Source: Gammaproteobacteria bacterium | GTDB lineage: Bacteria > Pseudomonadota > Gammaproteobacteria > Steroidobacterales > Steroidobacteraceae | Assembly: GCA_003132025.1 (NCBI GenBank) | Contig: PKWJ01000014.1 | Location: 94,786 to 158,785 of the forward strand | Direction of reading: 5' to 3' | Length of the DNA: 64,000 nucleotides | The notes under the pieces: model-generated | What the model was told of the DNA's origin: nothing | The model's input: only the letters and a program-made list of their open reading frames with translations | The model's database searches: none | Position numbers and translations under genes: made by a program | Part shown: piece after piece, positions 52,101 through 62,800 of the stretch | Numbering within the stretch: position 1 is the stretch's first letter | How the letters are laid out: every line of letters starts with the position of its first letter

Positions 52101-52128
52101 TATATGGTCACATCTATATGGTCACATC
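52101..52128. repeat. Exact 14-bp tandem repeat between zwf and edd
   Basis: TATATGGTCACATC occurs twice, head to tail, with no spacer. It ends seven bases before the zwf ribosome site (AAGGAG at 52095-52100 on the minus strand comes almost at once) and 52 bases before the edd start. Its AT-richness in GC-rich surroundings and its place between two divergent sugar-catabolism operons suggest an operator, possibly overlapping both promoters. Confidence 0.6.
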
Positions 52129-52179
52129 AGGCCCGGCCTGTACTATATTCTGGCGACAGCATATGCGCGTACCGCACCA

Positions 52180-54021
52180 GTGACCCAGCATAAATTTCCG
52201 ATCGCCTCGCTCCACGCCGGCGTCGCCGAGGTCACCGAGCGTATCCGGGCGCGCAGCCGGCACACCCGACATGATTACCTCGCGCGCATGCAGGCCGCGC
52301 GCGGTGGCGGCGCGGCGCGCGCCGGCCTCGGCTGCGCCAATTTCGCGCATGGCTTCGCGGCCGCCAACCCGGGTGACAAGCAGGCGCTGCGCGCGCTGGT
52401 GTGGCCCAACATCGCCATCGTGTCGGCCTACAATGACATGCTGTCGTCGCATCAGCCGCTCGAGCGCTTCCCGGCGCTGATCAAGATGGCGGCGCGTGAG
52501 GCCGGTGCGGTGGCGCAATTTGCCGGCGGCGTACCGGCGATGTGCGACGGCGTCACGCAGGGCCTGGCGGGCATGGAGCTATCGCTGTTCAGCCGCGACG
52601 TGATCGCGATGGCGACCGCGGTGGCGTTGTCGCACGACATGTTCGATGCCGCGCTGTGCCTGGGCGTGTGCGACAAAATCGTGCCTGGTCTGCTGATCGG
52701 CGCATTGTCGTTCGGTCATTTGCCGGTGATCTTCGTGCCTGGCGGGCCGATGCCCTCCGGGCTCGCCAATCAGGAAAAGGCGCGCGTACGCCAGCTCTAT
52801 GCCCAGGGCAAGGCCGACCGGCAGACGCTGCTCGAATCCGAAGCCAGGAGCTATCACGCGCCCGGCACCTGTACCTTCTACGGCACCGCCAACAGCAATC
52901 AGGTGCTGATGGAGGTCATGGGGCTGCATCTGCCGGGTTCGGCGTTCGTGCCGCCCAACACCCCACTACGCGACGCACTGACGCGCGCCGCGACCAAGCG
53001 CGCCGCTGCAATCACCGCGCTCGGAGCGCACTACCTGCCGCTGTGTGACAACATCGATGAGCGCGCCATCGTCAATGCCATCGTCGGCCTGCTCGCAACC
53101 GGCGGCTCCACCAATCACACCATTCATCTGGTGGCCATGGCACGCGCCGCCGGCATCGCCATCAACTGGGACGATTTCAGCGACTTGTCGCGCGCGGTGC
53201 CGCTGCTGGCGCGCATCTACCCCAACGGCAGCGCGGACGTGAATCACTTCCATGCCGCCGGCGGCACCGGATTTCTGATTCGCGAACTGCTGAGCGTCGG
53301 GCTGCTGCACGCCGACGTGCATACCGTCATGGGAAGCGGGCTCGCGCACTATGCCGAGGAGCCCACGCTGATCGATGGCGAACTGCGGTGGCGCGCCGCG
53401 CCGCAGGAGAGCGGTGATCCGAGCGTGTTGCGGCCGGCGGCCAATCCCTTCAGCGCCGATGGCGGATTGAAGCTGTTACGCGGCAACCTCGGGCGCGCCG
53501 TGATCAAAACCTCGGCGGTTGCCGACGATCGCCGCGTGATCGAGGCCCCGGCGCTGGTGTTCGACGATCAGGCGGCCGTTGCGGCGGCGTTCGCCGCCGG
53601 CACGCTCGATCGCGATGTGATCCTGGTGGTGCGCTTCCAGGGACCGCGCGCCAACGGCATGCCGGAGCTGCACTCGCTGACGCCGCCGCTGGCGGTACTG
53701 CAGAAGCGCGGCCATCGGGTCGCACTGGTGACCGACGGTCGCATGTCGGGCGCGTCGGGCAGCGTGCCGGCGGCGATTCACGTCTGTCCCGAATGCCTGC
53801 ACGGCGGACCGCTGGGGCGCGTGCGCGATGGCGACATCATCCGGCTCGACAGCATCCAAGGCACGCTCGAGGCACTGGTGCCGGAGGACGAGTGGGCACG
53901 GCGCGAGTTGCCGCGGCCGCGGCTGGCGGCCAATGAACACGGCATGGGCCGGGAACTGTTCGGCACCTTCCGCGCTGCGGCCGGCGACGCCGAATCCGGC
54001 GCACTTAGCTGCTTCGCATGA
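52180..54021 (+). CDS. edd: 6-phosphogluconate dehydratase
   Basis: 613 residues from the GTG at 52180. It belongs to the IlvD/Edd family: [60 protein letters not shown] and [18 protein letters not shown] include cysteines expected to hold the iron-sulfur cluster. It converts 6-phosphogluconate to KDPG. The frame runs open far upstream, antisense to zwf, and that part is not coding. It overlaps eda by four bases. Confidence 0.95.
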   Translation: MTQHKFPIASLHAGVAEVTERIRARSRHTRHDYLARMQAARGGGAARAGLGCANFAHGFAAANPGDKQALRALVWPNIAIVSAYNDMLSSHQPLERFPALIKMAAREAGAVAQFAGGVPAMCDGVTQGLAGMELSLFSRDVIAMATAVALSHDMFDAALCLGVCDKIVPGLLIGALSFGHLPVIFVPGGPMPSGLANQEKARVRQLYAQGKADRQTLLESEARSYHAPGTCTFYGTANSNQVLMEVMGLHLPGSAFVPPNTPLRDALTRAATKRAAAITALGAHYLPLCDNIDERAIVNAIVGLLATGGSTNHTIHLVAMARAAGIAINWDDFSDLSRAVPLLARIYPNGSADVNHFHAAGGTGFLIRELLSVGLLHADVHTVMGSGLAHYAEEPTLIDGELRWRAAPQESGDPSVLRPAANPFSADGGLKLLRGNLGRAVIKTSAVADDRRVIEAPALVFDDQAAVAAAFAAGTLDRDVILVVRFQGPRANGMPELHSLTPPLAVLQKRGHRVALVTDGRMSGASGSVPAAIHVCPECLHGGPLGRVRDGDIIRLDSIQGTLEALVPEDEWARRELPRPRLAANEHGMGRELFGTFRAAAGDAESGALSCFA

Positions 54022-54665
54022 AAGCCAGCAGCGCAAAAATTCGCGACATCATGGCCATCTCACCGGTAATCCCGGTGCTGACCATCCAGCAGCTCGAACA
54101 TGCGGTACCGTTGGCCGAGGCGCTGGTGCGCGGCGGCTTGCGCGTACTGGAGGTCACGCTGCGCACCGCGTGCGCGCTGGATGCGATTCGCGCCATACGC
54201 GCCGCAGTGCTCGATGCAATCGTCGGCTGTGGCACGCTGACGCGGGTGCGCGATTTCAGCGACTGTGCGGCGGCCGGTGCGCAATTCGGCGTATCGCCGG
54301 GCCTGACCGCGGAGCTGATTGCGGCGGCGACGAAGTCCGCGCTTCCGCTGCTGCCCGGTATCATGACTCCGGGCGAGCTGATCGCGGCCCGCGCTGCCGG
54401 CTTTGACGCTTGTAAACTATTCCCGGCGCAGCAGGCCGGCGGCGTCGGCATGCTCCAGGCCCTGGGCGGTCCGTTTCCTGATCAGGTGTTCTGCCCCACC
54501 GGCGGCGTCTCGCGCGCCAATGCACAGGAATACCTGGATCTGCCGAACGTGCTGTGTGTCGGCGGCTCGTGGATTACCCCGGCCGCGGCCATGGCCACCA
54601 GCGACTGGGCGGCGATCGAGTCGCTGGCGCGCGATGCGTCCGCGCTGCGTGCCCGGCGGCCCTGA
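54018..54665 (+). CDS. eda: KDPG/KHG aldolase
   Basis: 215 residues of the class I aldolase type. The catalytic glutamate lies in [10 protein letters not shown] and the Schiff-base lysine in [34 protein letters not shown] and [20 protein letters not shown] are typical of Eda. It splits KDPG into pyruvate and glyceraldehyde 3-phosphate, completing the Entner-Doudoroff route with Edd just upstream. Confidence 0.95.
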   Translation: MKASSAKIRDIMAISPVIPVLTIQQLEHAVPLAEALVRGGLRVLEVTLRTACALDAIRAIRAAVLDAIVGCGTLTRVRDFSDCAAAGAQFGVSPGLTAELIAAATKSALPLLPGIMTPGELIAARAAGFDACKLFPAQQAGGVGMLQALGGPFPDQVFCPTGGVSRANAQEYLDLPNVLCVGGSWITPAAAMATSDWAAIESLARDASALRARRP

Positions 54666-54730
54666 AGCGGGCGAAAATGCGCTATTGTGGTAGAGGCGAA
54701 ATAGCCGTTGAGACCCTTGAAGCCTAAGCC

Positions 54731-55051
54731 GTGAACATTGCCAACCCACTTAGCGCCCTGCGGCGCTGGCAGCTGCGCCAGCTGGTGGCGCTGATAGCAG
54801 TGCTCGCGGTGTTCGGCGCCGGACTTGCGCAGGCCGCGCATTTCCACAAGAACGAGGGCCTGCGCGGTGCCGAGACGCACCTGCAGTGCCAGCTGTGCAT
54901 GCACGCCGATCGTTGGGCCGGACCACCCGAGCTGCCGCAGCAGCAGGGTCCGATACTGGCCGTCAGCGCGGTGATAGCACCACTCACCACCGCGGCTCAT
55001 AGCCGGCCGCCGGCCGGTTTCTACGACGCCCGCGGTCCACCCCTGATCTGA
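54731..55051 (+). CDS. DUF2946-like small membrane/periplasmic protein
   Basis: 106 residues, GTG start. A membrane helix or signal (LVALIAVLAVFGAGLAQAAH, about 18-37) is followed by LQCQLCMHADRW, a CxxCxH cluster that could hold a metal ion, and a Pro-rich end. Proteins of the DUF2946 group often sit just before TonB-dependent receptors linked with copper or other metals; the same arrangement is seen here. The assignment rests on this pattern rather than a strong family match. Confidence 0.6.
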   Translation: MNIANPLSALRRWQLRQLVALIAVLAVFGAGLAQAAHFHKNEGLRGAETHLQCQLCMHADRWAGPPELPQQQGPILAVSAVIAPLTTAAHSRPPAGFYDARGPPLI

Positions 55052-55148
55052 TCCTGTTCCCCGCCGTTCGCGGCGCGCTACCAGGCAATCGCCGGCGCCA
55101 ACGGGTGATTCCGTTCGCGCTCCAATTGGCTTACCCAGGATGAGATCA

Positions 55149-57341
55149 ATGCATTTTTCGAATTTGCGTATGACACTGGCCGTCGCGCTGCAATGCATGC
55201 TCGTCGCGCCGGTGCTGCAGGCAGACGAAGGCGATGCCACCGCGGGCACCGAAGACATCGTGCTGCCGACGGTGGTGGTCACCGCGCAGCTGCTCAATGA
55301 GAAGCGCGCCGCCATCGAGACCCAGACCGGTGCGTCGACCTACACCATCGATGATGCGGCAATCGCCGCAGCCCCGGGTGGCGGCAACGTGCTGCTCAAT
55401 CAGGTGCTGCTGCAGGCGCCGGACGTCGTGCAGGATTCATTCGGGCAAATCCACGTGCGCGGCGATCACAACGATCTGCAGTACCGGCTCAACGGCATCA
55501 TCCTGCCCGAAGGTATCAGTGTCTTTGGACAATCGTTGAGCCCGCGGCTGATCTCATCGCTGAGCCTGATCACCGGTGCGCTGCCGGCGGAGTATGGCCT
55601 GCGCACCGCCGGCATCATCGACATGACGACCGGCAGCGGCTTGCTCCAGCCCGGCGGATCGGTCTCGCTCTACGGCGGCAGTCACGGCACCTTCGAACCA
55701 AGTGCGGAATACGGCGGCAGCTCCGGCAATCTGAGCTACTTCGTGTCGCTCGACATGCTGCGCAACGATCTGGGCATCGAGTCGCCCGATGGCAGCTCCG
55801 ACCCGCTGCACGATCACAGCACGCAAGTGCACGCCTTCGGGTATTTCGAGGACATCCTCGATGCCAACAATCGCCTGTCCCTCGTGCTCGGCGCCTTCAA
55901 CGGCGAGTACCAGATTCCCAACCAGCGCGGTCTGCAGCCCGGCGGCGTCGCCGGCATCACCGGCCTGGGGCCGGGCGGCATACTCGAGGCGAACGGCCAG
56001 AGCCAGTTCCTCAGCAACAATCTGAATGAGAACCAGCACGAGCTGACGCAGTACGGCATCGTGAGCTGGCAGCACGCCCAAGGCGCGCTCGACTGGCAGA
56101 GTTCCCTGACCAGCCGCTATACCAGCCTCGACTTCGAACCGGATTGGACCGGCGATCTGCTGTTCAACGGCATCGCCCAAAACGCCTTGAAGCAGGACAC
56201 CGCCTTTGGATGGCAGACCGATAGCGCCTACCATCTGAACGACGCTCACACGTTGCGTGCCGGATTTTATCTGCAGCACGACAACTCCATCAGCGCCACG
56301 ACCTCGCAGGTGCTGCCGATCGACGGCGGCGGCGTGCAGACCAGCGATATTCCGCTGGCGATCCCGGATAATGGCTCGCAGACGCAATGGATCGAGAGCC
56401 TGTATCTGCAGGACGAGTGGAAGGCATTCACCAACCTGACGATCAACTACGGCCTGCGCGCCGATCATTACAATGCCTTTTCCAGCGGCGGCCAAATCAG
56501 CCCACGCGTCAATGCAGTCTGGCAAGCCCTGCCGGGCACGACGGTGCACGGCGGCTACTCGCGTTATTTCACACCGCCGCCGTTCGAACTGGTGGGCAGC
56601 GAGACGTTTACCAAATTTTCCGGGACCAGCGCCGTGCCGCCGCAGTCGGTCACCGCCGATACCGCGCCGGTAGCCGAGCGCGCCGATTACTACGACTTCG
56701 GTGTGCAGCAAAAGCTGCTCGCCAAGAGCCTGACGCTGGGCATCGACAGCTACTACGAATCCTCGCAGCATCTGATCGACGAGGGACAATTCGGCGCGCC
56801 GATCATCCTGACGCCGTTCAACTATCGTTTCGGCAAAATCGCAGGCGTGGAGTTCACCGCCAACTACGCCATCAGGGGCTTTTCCACCTACGGCAGCCTG
56901 GCCTTCCAGAGCGCCAAGGGCAAGGACGTCGAGTCCTCGCAGTTCAACTTCACCCAGCAACAGCTGGCCTACATTGCCGACAACTACATCCACCTGGATC
57001 ACGAGGAGCGGGTCTCGGCTTCAGGCGGGGCCTCCTATTTGTGGCACGACACACGGCTGAGTGCCGACATGATCTTCGGCACCGGCTTGAGGCAGGACCT
57101 GGTGCTGGCCGACGGCTTCAACATCCCGAACGGCGATCACACGCCAAGCTACGTACAGGTCAATCTCGGCGCCAGCCACGCCTTCCGCTTCAACGACAGC
57201 GGTGCGCTGACGGTGCGCTTCGACGTCATCAACCTGTTCGACAAGGTGTATGAGATCCGCAGCGGCACCGGGATCGGCGTCTTCGCCCCGCAGTATGGCG
57301 CGCGTCGCGGGCTGTTCGCCGGGATATCGAAGGACCTATAG
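55149..57341 (+). CDS. TonB-dependent outer membrane receptor
   Basis: About 730 residues. ATG at 55149 has AGGA eight bases upstream; the ATG at 55140 does not. A signal peptide (to about residue 26) and a possible TonB box (IVLPTVVVTAQ) are followed by the plug (LLQAPDVVQDSFGQIHVRGD, then QYRLNGIILPEG) and a barrel of alternating hydrophobic strands ending in VRFDVINLFDKVYEIRSGTG. The compact plug and the DUF2946 neighbour suggest a metal or metal complex as cargo, but this is a guess. Confidence 0.85.
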   Translation: MHFSNLRMTLAVALQCMLVAPVLQADEGDATAGTEDIVLPTVVVTAQLLNEKRAAIETQTGASTYTIDDAAIAAAPGGGNVLLNQVLLQAPDVVQDSFGQIHVRGDHNDLQYRLNGIILPEGISVFGQSLSPRLISSLSLITGALPAEYGLRTAGIIDMTTGSGLLQPGGSVSLYGGSHGTFEPSAEYGGSSGNLSYFVSLDMLRNDLGIESPDGSSDPLHDHSTQVHAFGYFEDILDANNRLSLVLGAFNGEYQIPNQRGLQPGGVAGITGLGPGGILEANGQSQFLSNNLNENQHELTQYGIVSWQHAQGALDWQSSLTSRYTSLDFEPDWTGDLLFNGIAQNALKQDTAFGWQTDSAYHLNDAHTLRAGFYLQHDNSISATTSQVLPIDGGGVQTSDIPLAIPDNGSQTQWIESLYLQDEWKAFTNLTINYGLRADHYNAFSSGGQISPRVNAVWQALPGTTVHGGYSRYFTPPPFELVGSETFTKFSGTSAVPPQSVTADTAPVAERADYYDFGVQQKLLAKSLTLGIDSYYESSQHLIDEGQFGAPIILTPFNYRFGKIAGVEFTANYAIRGFSTYGSLAFQSAKGKDVESSQFNFTQQQLAYIADNYIHLDHEERVSASGGASYLWHDTRLSADMIFGTGLRQDLVLADGFNIPNGDHTPSYVQVNLGASHAFRFNDSGALTVRFDVINLFDKVYEIRSGTGIGVFAPQYGARRGLFAGISKDL

Positions 57342-57392
57342 CCGCGCGGTCCGGCACGGTATAGTCGCGCCGTCCAATGGCGAGGATACGCG

Positions 57393-58265
57393 ATGCCGGT
57401 AGTGCTCAAAGTGTTCGTGCTGGCGCTGGTGCAGGGATTCTGCGAGTTGCTGCCGGTTTCAAGTTCGGCGCACGTGATCATCGCCGAGAAGCTGATGGGG
57501 CTGGATCCCACGACGCCGGCGATGACGTATCTGCTGGTGATGCTTCACACCGGCACCATGCTGGCCGTGATCGTCTATTTCTGGAATACCTGGCGCAGCC
57601 GCTTTTTCTCCTCGGCGCCGGCGTTCTGGTCGTTCGCGCGCAACGTCGTGCTGGCCACCGCCTGCACCGGCATCGTCGGCCTGGGACTGATGCTGCTGAT
57701 CGAGCGCGTGGTGCTGGGCGGTGCGCCGGGGGCGGACGTCGAGCAGCTGTTCGGGAACACCACGCTCATTGCGATCGCACTGGCCACGGTCGGCGTCATG
57801 ATCATCGTGTCCGGTCGGCGCAGCGCCGCGGCGAACCAGCGGCCGGCGATGCTGCTGAAGGATTCGATCTGGATCGGTACGGTGCAGGGACTGTGCCTGC
57901 CGTTCAGGGGCTTCTCGCGCTCGGGCGCCACGATCTCCACCGGCCTGCTGCGCGGCCTGCGCAAGGACCTGCTGGAGGATTTCAGTTTCGCGCTGGCGGT
58001 GGTGCTCACCCCGGCGGTCATCGTGCGCGAGGGCCATCGGCTGCTCAAGGCGCAACACCTTGCCGGTAGCGGCGCGGACGCCCTGGGGCCGATCTGGCCC
58101 TACCTGATCGGCATGCTGCTGAGCTTCGCCGCCGGCTGGCTGTCGCTGAAGTGGCTGTCGCGCTGGCTCGAGCACGGCCGCTGGCAGTTGTTTGGCTATT
58201 ACTGCCTGTTCGCCGCGCTGGCGGTATTCATCGCCGGCAGGCTGTTCGCCGGGGCCGCCGTCTAG
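57393..58265 (+). CDS. uppP: Undecaprenyl-diphosphatase UppP/BacA
   Basis: 290 residues with about eight membrane helices. The two active-site motifs are ELLPVSSSAHVIIAEKL near the N-terminus and LPFRGFSRSGATISTGL near residue 170. The second usually reads PGxSRSG; here the proline is replaced by arginine. UppP recycles the lipid carrier for peptidoglycan and O-antigen and can confer bacitracin tolerance. It lies 51 bp after the receptor gene and on the same strand. Confidence 0.92.
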   Translation: MPVVLKVFVLALVQGFCELLPVSSSAHVIIAEKLMGLDPTTPAMTYLLVMLHTGTMLAVIVYFWNTWRSRFFSSAPAFWSFARNVVLATACTGIVGLGLMLLIERVVLGGAPGADVEQLFGNTTLIAIALATVGVMIIVSGRRSAAANQRPAMLLKDSIWIGTVQGLCLPFRGFSRSGATISTGLLRGLRKDLLEDFSFALAVVLTPAVIVREGHRLLKAQHLAGSGADALGPIWPYLIGMLLSFAAGWLSLKWLSRWLEHGRWQLFGYYCLFAALAVFIAGRLFAGAAV

Positions 58266-58356
58266 GGGCCAGCGCCCTTTGCCGTCGCCGGCGCGGTGCG
58301 GCGTGCGCGCAGCGCGCGCGGGACTCGTTCTATAATCCTGTTAGATATTAAATGTT

Positions 58357-58395
58357 GTTAACTAATCAATGATTTACGGTTAGTCCGGTTAACTA
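58357..58395. repeat. Direct repeats GTTAACTA upstream of mdtA
   Basis: GTTAACTA occurs at 58357-58364 and again at 58388-58395, a centre distance of 31 bp or about three helix turns, with a related GGTTAG between them. The region (58330-58400) is strongly AT-rich compared with its surroundings and lies about 90-130 bases before the efflux operon, so it may hold the promoter and a regulator binding site. Confidence 0.4.
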
Positions 58396-58484
58396 TCGCG
58401 CGCCGTGACAGTCAGGGCAACGGTAACCATCGATGCGCCTGCAGGAACGAGCGCGGCGAATCACAGCTCGACACGGAACAACAC

Positions 58485-59831
58485 ATGACTGCATATCCTT
58501 CGCCGAGCGACGCCGACGATGGCGCGCCGACTGAACCCAAGCGCCGCTCGAAAATGCTGTGGTGGATCATCGGTGGCATCGCGCTGCTGGTGCTGATCGT
58601 TCTTGGAGCCCGCTATCGCGCGGCCACTCCGGCCACCACCGGACGCAGCGGCTTCAACGGTCCGTTGACGGTCGGCGTTGCCAGCGTCGGTAAGGGCGAC
58701 ATCCCGATCACCATCAATGCGCTCGGCACGGTGACGCCGCTGGCTACGGTCACCGTGCACCCGCAGATCAACGGACCGCTGGTCAAGATCGCCTTCACCG
58801 AGGGACAGACGGTAAAGGCCGGCGACTTGCTGGTGCTGATCGATCCGCGACCCTATCAGGCCGCGGTCGATCAGGCCGCCGGTCAGCTCAAGCACGATCA
58901 GGCTTTGCTCGCCAACGCCAAGGTCGACCTTGAGCGCTACAAGACTCTGCTGGCGCAGAACTCGGTTTCCGATCAGACCTACGCCACGCAGGTCGCCACC
59001 GTCGCGCAGGATGAGGCCACGGTCGCCACTGACCGCGCCTCGCTCGAAGTCGCGCAGCTCAATCTGGAGTATTGCCGCATCACCTCGCCCGTCGCCGGCC
59101 TGGTCGGTCTGCGGCAGGTAGACATCGGTAACCTCATGCAGGCGAACGCGTCGACCATCGTGGTCGTGACGCAGATGCAGCCGATGTCGGTGCTGTTCAC
59201 CGTACCGGAGGACAGCCTCAGCGATGTGCTGCAGCGCCTGCGTAGCGGCCAGAAGCTTTCCGTCGAGGCCTACGACCGCAGCCTCACCAACAAGATCGCC
59301 AGCGGCACGCTGTCGAACTCCGACAACGAGATCGACACCACCACCGGCACGCTCAAGCTGCGGGCAATGTTCGACAATTCCAAATTCGAGCTATTCCCCA
59401 GCCAGTTCGTCAACGTGCGGTTGCTGCTCGATACGCTGCACGACGCCATCGTCGTCCCCGGCGCCGCCATGCAGCAAGGCGCCTCGGGCAGCTACGTCTA
59501 TGTCGTCAAGGCCGACAACACCGCGAGCATGCGCGCGGTCACCACCGGCCCCTCGAGCGGCGATCTGGTCTCGATCACCAAAGGCCTTGCGATCGGCGAA
59601 CGCGTGGTGGTGGACGGTGCCGACCAACTGCGCGACGGCGCGCACGTCGTGGTTCCGGGCGCGGCAGCCGGCGCGGCCAGTGCCCCGCCTGGCAGCGGCC
59701 AACACCAGCATCGTCACGACGCGGGTGCGGGCAGCAGCGGTGGTGGCGGCAGCAGCGGTGGCAGCAGCAGCGGCGGCCATATGCATCACCAGCACAGCGC
59801 CGATAACCCGGGCGGCGCATCCCCGCCCTGA
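58485..59831 (+). CDS. mdtA: RND efflux periplasmic adaptor, MdtA-like
   Basis: 448 residues. A basic N-terminus and one membrane helix (MLWWIIGGIALLVLIVLGAR) are followed by the adaptor domains: barrel-sandwich motif GTVTPLATVTVHPQINGPLV with FTEGQTVKAGDLLVLIDPRP, a helical hairpin (about 120-185) and the beta-barrel with VLFTVPEDSLSDVLQRL. It links the inner-membrane pump to a TolC-type channel. Unusually, the last 55 residues are Gly/Ser-rich with seven histidines (GQHQHRHD, HMHHQHS), a possible metal-binding tail. Confidence 0.92.
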   Translation: MTAYPSPSDADDGAPTEPKRRSKMLWWIIGGIALLVLIVLGARYRAATPATTGRSGFNGPLTVGVASVGKGDIPITINALGTVTPLATVTVHPQINGPLVKIAFTEGQTVKAGDLLVLIDPRPYQAAVDQAAGQLKHDQALLANAKVDLERYKTLLAQNSVSDQTYATQVATVAQDEATVATDRASLEVAQLNLEYCRITSPVAGLVGLRQVDIGNLMQANASTIVVVTQMQPMSVLFTVPEDSLSDVLQRLRSGQKLSVEAYDRSLTNKIASGTLSNSDNEIDTTTGTLKLRAMFDNSKFELFPSQFVNVRLLLDTLHDAIVVPGAAMQQGASGSYVYVVKADNTASMRAVTTGPSSGDLVSITKGLAIGERVVVDGADQLRDGAHVVVPGAAAGAASAPPGSGQHQHRHDAGAGSSGGGGSSGGSSSGGHMHHQHSADNPGGASPP

Positions 59832-59847
59832 TCGCGCGCCTTGACGC

Positions 59848-62800
59848 ATGAATCCTTCCCGTCCTTACATCGAACGACCGGTGGCGACTTCGCTGCTGAT
59901 GGCCGCAATCCTGATCGTCGGCAGCATCGGCTATTTCTTTCTGCCGCTGTCGGCATTGCCGGAAGTCGACTACCCGACCATCCAGGTGCAGACCTTCCTG
60001 CCGGGGGCAAGTCCCGAGGTCATGACCTCGACCGTGAGCGCGCCGTTGGAGCGCCAGTTCGGTCAGATGCCCGGACTGAAGGAAATGTCGTCGCGCAGTT
60101 CCGCCGGCGCGTCGGTGATCACACTGCAGTTCGATCTCGCCCTGAACATCGATATCGCCGAGCAGGAGGTGCAGGCGGCGATCAACGCCGCAGCTAACCT
60201 GCTGCCGCAGAGCCTGCCGGCACCGCCGATCTACGCCAAGGTCAACCCCGCCGACGCGCCGATCCTGACGCTCGCCGTGTCCTCGACCTCGATGCCAATC
60301 ACCCAGGTCGAAGACCTGGCCGATACCCGCATCGCACAGAAGATTTCGCAGATCGCCGGTGTCGGTCTGGTCAGCATCAACGGTGCGCAGCGCCCGGCGG
60401 TGCGCATTCAGGCCAACCTGCAGGCGCTCGCCGCCTATGGCCTGAACATCGACGATGTGCGCACCACCATCTCGAACGCCAACTCGGACGCCCCCAAGGG
60501 CAGCTTCGACGGTACCGCGCGCTCCTATTCGATCGACGCCAATGATCAGATCGCCAGCGCCGACCAGTACGCCAGCATCATCGTCGCCTATCGCAACAAC
60601 GACCCGGTGCGCCTGTCGGACATCGCCACGGTGACGCAGAGCGCGGAGAACAACAAACTCTCCAGCTGGATGAATACCACGCCGGCCATCCTGCTCAACG
60701 TGCAGCGTCAGCCCGGCGCCAACGTGATTGCGGTGGTCAATCAGATACGCAAGGTGTTGCCCGATATCCGCACTTCGATGCCGGCCAATGTCGATGTCAC
60801 CGTGCTGTCCGACCGCACCAACACCATCCGCGCTTCGGTCAACGACGTGGAGTTCGAGCTGTCGCTGGCGGTGGCGCTGGTGGTGCTGGTGATCTTCCTG
60901 TTCCTGCGCAACATACCGGCCACGATCATTCCCAGCCTGTCGGTGCCGCTGTCGCTGATCGGCACCTTCGCAGTGATGTATCTGTGCGGCTTCAGCCTCA
61001 ACAACCTGTCGCTGATGGCCCTGACCATCGGCTCCGGTTTCGTGGTGGACGATGCCATCGTGATGATCGAGAACATCTCGCGCTACATCGAAAAGGGCGA
61101 GACGCCCATGGCCGCCGCGCTCAAGGGCTCGGGCGAGATCGGCTTTACCATCGTGTCCCTGACGGTGTCGCTGATCGCGGTGCTGATCCCGCTGCTGTTC
61201 ATGCGCGAGGTGGTGGGTCGGCTGTTTCGAGAATTCGCGATCACGCTGTCGATCGCGATCCTGATCTCGGCGGTGGTGTCGCTGACGCTGGTACCGATGC
61301 TGTGCGCCAAGATGCTGCGGCCGCACGCCGAGACGCGCGCGCGTACTCAGAGCGCGCTCGCGCGCCGGGCCGAACGCGCCTTCCAGCAACTGATCGCGCA
61401 CTACGACCGGCTGCTCACCTGGGTACTCGATCACCAACCGCTGGTGCTGTGGGTTGCCGTGGGCACGGTGGTGCTGACGGTCGCCCTGTACGTCGTCATC
61501 CCCAAGGGTTTCTTCCCGCTGCAGGACACCGGCATCCTGCAGGGCACGACCGAAGGCGCGCCGTCGATATCCTTCAGCGCGATGATCCAGCGCCAGCAGG
61601 CGCTGGCCGACGTGCTGCTGCACGACCCGGACGTGGACAGCCTGTCGTCGTTCGTCGGCATCGACGGCACCAATACCACGCTCAACAACGGCCGCTACCT
61701 GATCAACCTCAAGCCCAAGGCTCAGCGCAGCGACGACATCCAGGCGACCATGGCGCGGCTGGGCAACTCAGCGCGCGCGGTGAGCGGCATCAGGCTGTAT
61801 CTGCAGCCGGTGCAGGATCTCACGATCGACTCAACGGTGGGCCGGGCGGCCTATCAATTCATCCTGGGAGCAGCCAACGCCGCCACGCTGCGGCCGTGGG
61901 TGCCGAAGCTGCTCGAGCGACTGGCGCGCGCCCCGCAACTCGCCAACGTGTCCACCAACTTCGTGGACAGCGGCCTGACGGTCCAGATCGATATCGACCG
62001 CGATACCGCCGCGCGCTTTGGCGTCACCGCGGCGACCATCGATAACGCGCTCTACGACGCCTTCGGCCAGCGCATCATTTCGACCATCTACACCCAGTCG
62101 AATGAATACCGGGTGATCATGGAAGGCGACCCGAAGCTGCAGAGTTCCATCGACTCGCTCAACGACATCTACGTGCCCTCGGGTACTTCCAGCAGCAGCG
62201 GCCAGGTGCCGCTGGGCTCGATTGCACATCTTTCGGTCCAGGCCGCGCCGCTGGAAATCGATCACCTGGGCCAGTTTCCCTCGGCCATGTTCTCATTCGA
62301 CGTCGCGCCCACGGCCTCGCTGGAGAACGCAGTGGATGCGATCCGTGCCGCCGAACTCGATATCGGGCTGCCGGTCAGCATCTCTACGACGTTCGAAGGC
62401 GCGGCGCTGGCCTTCCAGTCCTCGCTGCGCAACGAGGTGCTGCTGATACTGGCGGCGATCATCACCGTCTACATCGTGCTCGGGGTGCTGTATGAGAGCT
62501 ACATCCACCCGCTGACGATCCTGTCGACGCTGCCGTCCGCCGGTATCGGCGCGCTGCTGGCGCTGATGATCGCCGGGCTCGATCTCAACATCATTTCGAT
62601 CATCGGCATCATCCTGCTGATTGGCATCGTCAAGAAAAACGCAATCATGATGATCGACTTTGCGCTGACCGCCGAGCGCGAGGGTGGCAAATCGCCGCAG
62701 GCGGCGATCCACGAGGCGGCGCTGCTGCGCTTTCGCCCGATCCTCATGACCACGGTCGCCGCCCTGTTTGCCGCGCTGCCGCTGATGCTCGGCTCCGGCA

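Noticed and set aside
52254-53349. Leftward frames opposite edd (for example 52966-53349)
   Set aside because: Antisense to conserved IlvD/Edd coding sequence and without supporting motifs.
58331-58336. TATAAT as a sigma-70 -10 element for mdtA
   Set aside because: No acceptable -35 hexamer is found at 15-19 bases upstream; kept only as part of an AT-rich region.
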